A program made the translations under genes and the position numbers. The notes under the pieces were generated by a model. The model searched no databases. It was not told where the DNA came from and saw nothing but the letters and a program-made list of their open reading frames with translations. From Clostridia bacterium (lineage in GTDB: Bacteria; UBA6262; WVXT01; JAUXBS01): 16,218 bases of DNA. The stretch covers positions 1 through 16,218 of the forward strand of contig JAUXDE010000028.1 in NCBI GenBank assembly GCA_030618495.1, given 5' to 3'. Below, in pieces: positions 7,576 to 14,272 of the stretch. The first letter of the stretch is position 1, and every line of letters starts with the position of its first letter.

Positions 7576-8862
7576 ATGAGTAATAGGAATGTTATTATCG
7601 CGCAATCCGGGGGGCCTTCCCCGGTTATAAATAATTCTCTCAGGGGTGTTATAGAGGGCTGCAGGAGTTATCCCGATAAGTTCGGGACCATATATGCGGG
7701 CTTTCACGGTATTGAAGGGATACTGAAAGAGGAACTGCTTGACCTGTCAGCTCAGGATGAGCAGGAAATTAAACTTCTCGCAACTACTCCCGCGGCAGGT
7801 TCAATAGGGACATGCAGATATAAGTTAAAGGAAAAGCAGAAGGAGGATTTTAACAGGGTCATAGAAGTACTGAAGGCGCACGATGTGGGGTATTTCTTCT
7901 ATATCGGCGGCAACGATTCAATGGATACTGCCAACAAGGTAAGCATCCTTGCCGGGGAGAAGGGGCTTGACCTCATAGCAACCGGGGTGCCCAAGACTAT
8001 AGACAACGATGTGGGTGATTCCGAATTCAGGTTAATAGACCATACGCCGGGTTACGGCAGTGTGGCAAGGTACTGGGCCTGTAACGTCCAGAATGCGAAC
8101 GAGGAAAACGCGGGTTCCTGTCCTGCCGACCCGGTACTGGTGCTCCAGGCAATGGGCAGGAAGATAGGGTTTATCCCGGCTGCCGCGAGGCTTGCCGACC
8201 TTAACAGGGAGATACCCCTGCAGATATATATGGCTGAATCCGGGCTTGGCATGCAGGAACTGGCTGACAATGTGAATGATGAACTGAAGAAGAGCGGCAG
8301 GGTCATAGTGGTTATCAGCGAGGGGTTTCCTGTCGGGGATATCGGTGAGGTAAAAGACTCTTTTGGCCATACCAAGTTCAGTTCAAGCAAAACAAGCGTG
8401 GAGCAGGCCGTTGTTAACTACCTGAATGAAGCCGGGTTAAATGCGCGTGGCGCAGCCAGGGGTAACGTGCCCGGGACCGGTCAGAGGGATACCATGGTTT
8501 ACGCGTCGACGGTTGACCTTGATGAGGCTTATGAAGTGGGTAAAAAGGCGGCTCAGGTGGCGGTGGAAGACGGGAACGGCTACATGTCAACTATTCTCAG
8601 GGAGCCCGGGGATATATATAAAGTGAAGTATGACAGGGTTGGGCTTGATAAGGTCGCAAACTCGGAGAGGAAGTTCCCGGAATCGTGGATTGCAAAGAAC
8701 AGGATAGACGTTACGGATGAATTCATCAAATACGTAAAACCCCTTATAGGGGAGGAATGGGTAAAGGTCCCCCTTGAAGGCGGGGTTCAGCGTTTCACAA
8801 GGTTCAAAAAGGTATTTGCCGATAAGAAATGCAAGCCCTACGTACCCGAAACCTATAGATGA
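7576..8862 (+). CDS. pfp: Diphosphate-dependent phosphofructokinase (PFK family A), possible sedoheptulose-7-phosphate kinase
   Basis: 428 aa, PfkA superfamily. The N-terminus has AQSGGPSPVINN. Where E. coli ATP-PfkA has GGDGS this protein has GGNDS, with Asp114 at the position of Gly104. Where ATP enzymes have PGTIDND it has PKTIDND, with Lys140 at the Gly124 position. Both changes are the accepted marks of PPi rather than ATP use. Asp143 is the expected catalytic base. LQAMGRKIGFIPAAARLA and the ISEGFP region contribute the sugar-phosphate site. A consensus AAGGAG is at 7562-7567. PPi-PFKs commonly accept sedoheptulose-7-phosphate as well as fructose-6-phosphate. Next to gnd this suggests a job in returning pentose phosphates to glycolysis through sedoheptulose-1,7-bisphosphate, which is inferred from context. 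Confidence 0.88.
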   Translation: MSNRNVIIAQSGGPSPVINNSLRGVIEGCRSYPDKFGTIYAGFHGIEGILKEELLDLSAQDEQEIKLLATTPAAGSIGTCRYKLKEKQKEDFNRVIEVLKAHDVGYFFYIGGNDSMDTANKVSILAGEKGLDLIATGVPKTIDNDVGDSEFRLIDHTPGYGSVARYWACNVQNANEENAGSCPADPVLVLQAMGRKIGFIPAAARLADLNREIPLQIYMAESGLGMQELADNVNDELKKSGRVIVVISEGFPVGDIGEVKDSFGHTKFSSSKTSVEQAVVNYLNEAGLNARGAARGNVPGTGQRDTMVYASTVDLDEAYEVGKKAAQVAVEDGNGYMSTILREPGDIYKVKYDRVGLDKVANSERKFPESWIAKNRIDVTDEFIKYVKPLIGEEWVKVPLEGGVQRFTRFKKVFADKKCKPYVPETYR

Positions 8863-8877
8863 TAATGGGAAAAAGAT

Positions 8878-10143
8878 ATGGTAAAAGGCAGGGGAAGTGA
8901 AAAAGGATACCTTTCTGATGAAGAGGCCTGCGGTGTAATCCGTGAGGCGCTTTCCGGGATGGAACTCCGGGGGAAAAAGGTTTTGGCTATAATACCCGAC
9001 CATACAAGGTCAGGTCCGACCGGGTTCTTTTTCAGGCAGTTCTGTGAGCAGGCCGGGGATAAGGCCCGGAAGCTTGATTTCCTGGTAGCCCTTGGTACGC
9101 ATCCGGTGATGACGGAAGAGAAAATACTGGAATACCTCGGCATTTCAGCGGACGAAAAAAGGGGAAAATACGGGAAATTCAATATCTTCAATCACAGGTG
9201 GGATTTGCCGGAGACCTTTAAAACCATAGGGAAGATGTCAAAAGAAGATATAAGGGATATAACCAATGGGCTGTTCGAGGAGGAAGTCCCGGTAACCATC
9301 AATAAGATGCTTTTTGAGTATGACCTTATCATGATTTACGGGCCCGTCTTCCCTCATGAGGTTGTGGGGTTTTCAGGGGGGGACAAGTACCTGTTCCCGG
9401 GGGTTTCAGGGCGTGAGGTTATAAACTTCTTCCACTGGCTTGGCGCGGTTATAACCAATATAGAAATAAACGGCAGGAAGTCAACCCGGACCAGGGAGGT
9501 AATAGAAAGGGCTGCATCATTTGTGGATGTGCCCAGGTTTTACTTTTGTTCCGTAGTTGCTGACGGCAGGCTTAAGGGATTATTCGCAGGCGATTCAAAA
9601 GAGGCCTGGTCAGCCGCCGCGGACCTGTCCGCTAAGGTAAATATGGTTTATAAGGGCAGGACTTATAAAAAAGTTCTTGGGATAGCCCCGGAAATGTATG
9701 ATGACTTATGGACCGCCGGCAAGGTGATGTATAAACTCGAGCCTGTTGTTGAAGATAACGGGGAACTTATTATTTATGCGCCGCATATAAAGGAAGTTTC
9801 CGGCACTCACGGCAAAGACCTCGATAAGATAGGTTATCATGTAAGGGATTACTTCTATAAAAGGATGAAGGAATTCAGGGATGTCCCGGGAGGTGTTATG
9901 GCGCATTCCACTCACGTAAAGGGACTGGGTACGTACATTGACGGTGAAGAGGCGCCAAGGATAAAAGTTATCCTTGCGACGGGAATCCCCGAAGAGAAGT
10001 GCAGGAAGATAAACCTTGGATATATGAATCCTGAAGAAATCGATATAAGCAAATGGGAAGGGCGTGAAGATGAAGGAATCCTTGTGGTTCATCACGCCGG
10101 TGAGGTATTGCATAAGCCTGGAGGCAATATAAATGAACAGTGA
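8878..10143 (+). CDS. LarA-family nickel-pincer hydroxyacid racemase/epimerase, candidate D-gluconate 2-epimerase
   Basis: 421 aa, LarA/DUF2088 family. The lactate racemase LarA carries a nickel pincer nucleotide attached to a lysine and moves hydride at the C2 of 2-hydroxyacids. The key residues align with correct spacing. PDHTRSGP holds Arg44. His75 lies in LVALGTHPVM. His160, Lys170 and His186 lie in PHEVVGFSGGDKYLFPG and the following FFHW. These correspond to H108, H174, K184 and H200 of Lactobacillus LarA: the H-to-K gap is 10 and the K-to-H gap is 16 in both. The cofactor-making larB, larC and larE are not in the window. D-gluconate 2-epimerase is a reported activity in this family. 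Lying after a D-mannonate-forming reductase and gnd, it most likely interconverts D-mannonate and D-gluconate (inference). Other 2-hydroxyacid substrates are not excluded. Confidence 0.85.
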   Translation: MVKGRGSEKGYLSDEEACGVIREALSGMELRGKKVLAIIPDHTRSGPTGFFFRQFCEQAGDKARKLDFLVALGTHPVMTEEKILEYLGISADEKRGKYGKFNIFNHRWDLPETFKTIGKMSKEDIRDITNGLFEEEVPVTINKMLFEYDLIMIYGPVFPHEVVGFSGGDKYLFPGVSGREVINFFHWLGAVITNIEINGRKSTRTREVIERAASFVDVPRFYFCSVVADGRLKGLFAGDSKEAWSAAADLSAKVNMVYKGRTYKKVLGIAPEMYDDLWTAGKVMYKLEPVVEDNGELIIYAPHIKEVSGTHGKDLDKIGYHVRDYFYKRMKEFRDVPGGVMAHSTHVKGLGTYIDGEEAPRIKVILATGIPEEKCRKINLGYMNPEEIDISKWEGREDEGILVVHHAGEVLHKPGGNINEQ

Positions 10144-10498
10144 AGAACTGAGACATGAACAGGAAGCAGAGGAGCTAAAAAGGGAAATCGATGAGTTTCT
10201 CAAGGAGAAGGAGCGCGTTAGGGCAATCGTGGGCAGGATAGGCGGAGTGCCCACCTTCACGAAGAAGCTGTATAATATACTGTTCATCGTTTTCGTGCTT
10301 ATATGCCTTGTAATTTCACTTGTAAGCGGGGGAATGATGAGGTTGTTGATGATAGAACTGGCCATTGCAGCCTTGTCCCTTAAGTTCATCTACCTGATAG
10401 TCAACCAGGCGCGCATGAACCATTTTCAATTGTGGATGATGACTTCCATAGAATGGCGCATTAACGAAATAATAAAAATGATAAAAAATAAGGATTAA
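10133..10498 (+). CDS. Small coiled-coil/two-pass membrane protein of unknown function
   Basis: 121 aa; I do not recognise a family. Residues 1-35 are almost all charged (EELRHEQEAEELKREIDEF) and should form a cytoplasmic helix or coiled coil. Residues ~46-66 (LYNILFIVFVLICLVISLV) and ~69-90 (MRLLMIELAIAALSLKFIY) form two membrane segments separated by the short turn SGGM. The tail (MMTSIEWRINEIIKMIKNKD) is amphipathic and basic. The start ATG lies within the end of the LarA-family gene (11-base overlap), with GGAGG at 10120-10124, so the two are translationally coupled. That coupling argues for a real gene and a linked role, such as membrane tethering of a pathway enzyme or help with the transporter, but the sequence itself shows no function. 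Confidence 0.72.
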   Translation: MNSEELRHEQEAEELKREIDEFLKEKERVRAIVGRIGGVPTFTKKLYNILFIVFVLICLVISLVSGGMMRLLMIELAIAALSLKFIYLIVNQARMNHFQLWMMTSIEWRINEIIKMIKNKD

Positions 10499-10529
10499 AA
10501 TATTTTACCCGGTTTCTCACTCTTCGTTC

Positions 10530-10567
10530 CTTGACGCTGAAGCAAAATACTTCCAGCATATGTCAAG
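10530..10567 (+). promoter_or_regulatory. Intercistronic stem-loop ahead of the GH2 gene
   Basis: The 104-base gap before the GH2 start contains an imperfect hairpin. CTTGAC (10530-10535) pairs with GTCAAG (10562-10567), GCTG (10536-10539) with CAGC (10554-10557), and AAG (10540-10542) with CTT (10550-10552). A 7-base loop and two unpaired stretches complete it. No T-run follows, so it is not a standard terminator. It could be an mRNA processing or stability element setting the level of the exported enzyme apart from the cytoplasmic ones. I found no convincing promoter in this gap. Confidence 0.3.
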
Positions 10568-10602
10568 ATATGTTAGAAGCACCACACTATGAGGTACTGA
10601 AT

Positions 10603-13017
10603 ATGATTAAAGGAAACAGATTGAGGGTTATGTTGTTGGTTTTTGCGGTATTGAGTCTGACCGCTTCATCTCAGGCTGATTATTACAGGGTTGAATCGGA
10701 TATCAATGAGGGCTGGAGGTTTATCAGGCAGGATGTATCCGGCGCTGAAGAGCCTTCATATGATGATTTATTATGGGATGAAGTGAACATCCCGCACACG
10801 TACAATACCGATGACGTTTTCAAGGGGCCGGACATGTACAGGGGTATTGGCTGGTACAGGAAGAAGTTTACAGTGGACAGAAGATTCAGCGCAAGGAAGG
10901 TTTTTATAAAGTTCGAAGGAGTCAGCCTGACAGCAGAGGTTTGGGTCAATGGTAATCGTCTGGGCAGGCACATCGGGGGGTATACTGGTTTTGAATTCGA
11001 TATAACCAGATATGTTAACTTCGGGGCCGGGAACCTGCTTGCGGTAAAGGTTGATAATTCGAATAACAGGGACTTGCCACCGTATAATTATACGGATTTC
11101 CAGCCTTTCCCGGTTTCCGCGGATTATGCGATTTACGGCGGGATTTACCGTGATGTATATATCGTGAAAACGGGGAAGGCGCATATTGATAATGTGTTCG
11201 TTTTTACCCCTGAAGTATCGGAATCGAGCGCTGAAGTATGTATTAATACCGAAGTAAGGAACTATTACAGTACGGATAAGAAATGTACGTTGATAACGAA
11301 AATAGTTGATGCTAACGGAGACATCGTGAAAAGTATGGAGTCAGTATATAATATTAAACCGGATTCAGTTTACAGGTTTGAGCAGAAGAGTGATCCGATT
11401 GACAGTCCAAATCTATGGTCACCGGGGAATCCCTATTTATATAAGGTAAAATCGACTATTAAGCTTGATGGTAAGGTTATGGACTCGATTGAGAGCCCCC
11501 TGGGGGTAAGGTGGTTCGAATGGCAGGAGTATGATAACCTCAAACTAAACGGGAAGGAAGTCTTTATCAGGGGGATAAACAGGCATCAGGATATCAAGAG
11601 TTACGGGTATGCGGTACCCAATGAACTGCATGTAAGGGACTTTGAAATGATAAAATCTGCGGGTTTCAACCTGGTAAGGCTCGCTCATTACCCCCAGGAC
11701 CCGGCAGTGCTCAATGCCTGTGACAGGCTGGGACTGCTCGTGTGGGAGGAGATACCTGTGACCAACTGTATCTCCAGTACACCGGCTTACCTTGAAAGCG
11801 CAAAATCCCAGATGAGGGAGATGATAAGAGGGCACCGCAACCACCCGTGCGTCCTGGTATGGAGCCTGGGTAATGAATCAGACCAGAAGCTTGATGACGG
11901 TTCGTCAGAAGAGTATACAAATATGTTCTTTAAAGAAGTAAACAAGGTTGCTCACGAGGAGGACCCCACCAGGAAGACCATAAGCTGTAACCAGCATATC
12001 GAGTCCAACCAGCATATCCCCGATGTCTATTCGCCCCAGTACTGGATGGGCTGGTACGGAGCCTTTATGGAGGATTATGGTCCGGCCCTTGACGAAAAGC
12101 ATCGCAAGGATCCCTATTTTATAACAGGTGAATACGGCGCCGCAAGTTCCATTGACAGGCATATCGAAAGGCCGATACCCGGGGACTGGACCCAGGAATA
12201 CCAGTGCCTGATTCATGAAGCCTACGTAAGGCAGGGGGAGGAACGGTCTGACTGGTACATAGGCCACTGCTTATGGGTTGCGTTCGATTTTGCCTCGCCA
12301 AGGCTTGACAGGGGGACAAATGCCATACCCTTTATGAACCAGAAGGGGGTATGGACCTTTGACAGGAAACCCAAGGATCTTTATTATTTCTACAGGAGTT
12401 ATTATAAGGACGGTAGGGAAGACCCGATGGTTTATATAGTATCCCATACCTGGCCTGACAGGTGGAAGAAGCCGGCCAGGAAGAATGTATGGGTATACAG
12501 CAACTGCGATGAGGTTGAGCTGTTCAACGGTTACGGTTCTGTTTCCCTGGGGGTAAGGAAGAGGAAGCCAAAACAGACCAGGTTCGAATGGAAGAAGGCT
12601 AAGGTTGCCTATAATGTACTATACGCTGAGGCAAGGAACGACGGTGTTGTAGTGGCAATGGACACAATTAAGTTAAACAACCTTCTGGAACCTCCCGGAA
12701 GCGGCCCGGTGAAAACCGTTGAACTGAGCTGCAGCGTGAAGAGCATACCCGCCGATAATAAGAGCAAGTCGGTGATTACAGCCGTCTTAAAGGACGAAAG
12801 GGGGCTTATAATAAAGGATTCAAAGGAAACTGTTACCTTCACTATGGGGGGAGAGGGGAAGCTGTCCGGGCCTAACCCGGCAAAGCTGTGTAAGGGCACT
12901 GCCAGGATAACCATTATAGCTCCATCAGCATCTTTAAACCCGAGGATAAAAATTACCGGCACATCCGGTAACGGAGTTTTGGGGGAAGTGGACATCTTTA
13001 TCAGGCATGTCCAGTAA
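10603..13017 (+). CDS. Exported glycoside hydrolase family 2 enzyme, candidate beta-glucuronidase (or beta-galactosidase-like)
   Basis: 804 aa from ATG 10603, chosen because GAGG at 10591-10594 precedes it and because it places a type I signal peptide at the very N-terminus, with likely cleavage after SSQA (residue ~25). Earlier in-frame TTG/ATG starts would bury the signal. Domain order is: jelly-roll sugar-binding domain (INEGWRF, VNIPHTYN, GVSLTAEVWVNG, GGYTGFEFDITRYV); an Ig-like domain; then a TIM barrel (FIRGINRHQD, FNLVRLAHYPQDP, LLVWEEIPV). The acid/base is Glu425 in VWSLGNES and the nucleophile Glu510 in FITGEYGA. The barrel ends with MNQKGVWTFDRKPKDLYYFYRS, whose Asn579-x-Lys581 resembles the carboxylate-reading N-x-K of beta-glucuronidases. 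C-terminal Ig-like domains follow (KTVELSCSVKSIPADNKSK). The uronate operon supports glucuronidase activity, but GH2 specificity cannot be fixed by eye. Confidence 0.85.
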   Translation: MIKGNRLRVMLLVFAVLSLTASSQADYYRVESDINEGWRFIRQDVSGAEEPSYDDLLWDEVNIPHTYNTDDVFKGPDMYRGIGWYRKKFTVDRRFSARKVFIKFEGVSLTAEVWVNGNRLGRHIGGYTGFEFDITRYVNFGAGNLLAVKVDNSNNRDLPPYNYTDFQPFPVSADYAIYGGIYRDVYIVKTGKAHIDNVFVFTPEVSESSAEVCINTEVRNYYSTDKKCTLITKIVDANGDIVKSMESVYNIKPDSVYRFEQKSDPIDSPNLWSPGNPYLYKVKSTIKLDGKVMDSIESPLGVRWFEWQEYDNLKLNGKEVFIRGINRHQDIKSYGYAVPNELHVRDFEMIKSAGFNLVRLAHYPQDPAVLNACDRLGLLVWEEIPVTNCISSTPAYLESAKSQMREMIRGHRNHPCVLVWSLGNESDQKLDDGSSEEYTNMFFKEVNKVAHEEDPTRKTISCNQHIESNQHIPDVYSPQYWMGWYGAFMEDYGPALDEKHRKDPYFITGEYGAASSIDRHIERPIPGDWTQEYQCLIHEAYVRQGEERSDWYIGHCLWVAFDFASPRLDRGTNAIPFMNQKGVWTFDRKPKDLYYFYRSYYKDGREDPMVYIVSHTWPDRWKKPARKNVWVYSNCDEVELFNGYGSVSLGVRKRKPKQTRFEWKKAKVAYNVLYAEARNDGVVVAMDTIKLNNLLEPPGSGPVKTVELSCSVKSIPADNKSKSVITAVLKDERGLIIKDSKETVTFTMGGEGKLSGPNPAKLCKGTARITIIAPSASLNPRIKITGTSGNGVLGEVDIFIRHVQ

Positions 13018-13032
13018 AAAGGGAGAAAGATA

Positions 13033-14259
13033 ATGGCCATCAAATCAAAGGCGGATTTAACCTACATCAGGGAAATTAACAAGGCTGAGATTCTTAAGGT
13101 AATCCGGGAGAACGAACAGGCTTCACGCAGTAAGATATTCAAGATAACCGGGCTTGGCTGGGCAACGGTTACGAAGTTCGTAGGTGAACTGATTAAAGAA
13201 GGCCTTGTGATGGAAGTGGGCAAGGAGGGGAACTTCAGGGGCAGGAAGACTGTACTGCTGGAAGTCAATCCCAAGGCCGGGTATTTTATAGGAGTTGACC
13301 TCGGGATAAATAATATAACGGTTGCCGTTACCGATTTTGAGGGCAGGATAATAACCAGGCTGAAGAACCGGACCAGGAGGGAAATAGGCCCCCGGGAGAT
13401 ATTCAGGAAGACGGTTAAATATATAAAGGATACAATCGATAGTTCCGGGATAGACGTTTCAAGGATAAAAGGCATAGGGGTGGCAATCCCGGGAATTATA
13501 GACTTTAGAAACGGGGTTGTTGTGGAAGCTCCTAACCTGAAGGGATGGAAGAACGTGCCCATCAGGGAATGGTTTGAAAAGAAGTTCCAGTTTCCGGTGT
13601 TCATAGACAGGAACGCCAGGGCAATGCTGATTGCGGAGCGCTGGTTCGGCGCCGCAAGGGGAGTGGATAACCTTATATATATCAACCTTGGTATGGGTGT
13701 CAGCGCCGCCTTTATTTTTAACGGGCAAATATTCAGAGGCGAGAGCGGCAGTGTAGGGGAGTTCGGGCACACTTTCATTGCGGAATCTGACGTTGTCTGC
13801 GCGTGCGGCAGGAAGGGGTGTGTTGAAACGTTTGTTTCAGGCCCGGCAATCGTAAGGCAGGCCGTTGAATCGTTAAATGATGCTGCTGATTCTGAAATAC
13901 TGAAACTTGCGGGTAATAAGGAGGATATAACCGCGGAAACAGTATTCCTGGCAGCCAGGAAGGGAGATGCTAAGGCTCTTGAGGTTTTCAGGAATACCGG
14001 GAAGCACCTCGGTGTAGCGATTGGAAACATGGTAAACCTCCTCAATCCGGATATGGTGATTGTGGGCGGAGGGGTTGCCAGGGCCGGAGGATTGCTCCTC
14101 GATAACGCGAAGGAATCACTTGATAAACGGGCCATGGAAGTACCCAGGAAGGCCGTTAAGATACTTACAACGCAGTTATCCGAAGATGGAGGTGTTATAG
14201 GAGCCGCGGGGCTGGTCTTCCATGAATTATATGAACCTCCAACGATAGAAAAGCAGTAG
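13033..14259 (+). CDS. ROK-family transcriptional repressor (XylR/NagC type)
   Basis: 408 aa. An N-terminal winged helix-turn-helix (about residues 15-75: AEILKVIRENEQASRSKIFKITG... TVTKFVGELIKEGLV) precedes a ROK sugar-binding domain starting at FIGVDLGINNITVAV. The zinc site CACGRKGCVE and the GEFGH sugar-binding motif (E-x-G-H) are intact. The kinase motif ENDANAAA is altered to DRNARAM, so the catalytic Asp of ROK kinases is Asn194 here. This argues that the protein senses a sugar or sugar acid but does not phosphorylate it. It is encoded within the operon with GGGAG at 13021-13025 and is the obvious candidate to bind the palindrome at 657-672. The inducer is probably an uronate or aldonate (inference). 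Confidence 0.88.
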   Translation: MAIKSKADLTYIREINKAEILKVIRENEQASRSKIFKITGLGWATVTKFVGELIKEGLVMEVGKEGNFRGRKTVLLEVNPKAGYFIGVDLGINNITVAVTDFEGRIITRLKNRTRREIGPREIFRKTVKYIKDTIDSSGIDVSRIKGIGVAIPGIIDFRNGVVVEAPNLKGWKNVPIREWFEKKFQFPVFIDRNARAMLIAERWFGAARGVDNLIYINLGMGVSAAFIFNGQIFRGESGSVGEFGHTFIAESDVVCACGRKGCVETFVSGPAIVRQAVESLNDAADSEILKLAGNKEDITAETVFLAARKGDAKALEVFRNTGKHLGVAIGNMVNLLNPDMVIVGGGVARAGGLLLDNAKESLDKRAMEVPRKAVKILTTQLSEDGGVIGAAGLVFHELYEPPTIEKQ

Positions 14260-14272
14260 TAGGGAGGAACCA

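Noticed and set aside
9706-10389. 227-codon minus-strand open frame across the LarA end and the small membrane protein
   Set aside because: Shadow of two well-supported plus-strand genes; no ribosome site or recognisable domain.
10531-10602. TTG 10531 or ATG 10570 as the start of the GH2 gene
   Set aside because: Either would put a hydrophilic stretch before the signal peptide. ATG 10603 has GAGG 8 bases upstream.
13033-14259. ROK protein as the missing gluconate kinase
   Set aside because: It has an N-terminal DNA-binding domain, and the catalytic Asp position is Asn194.
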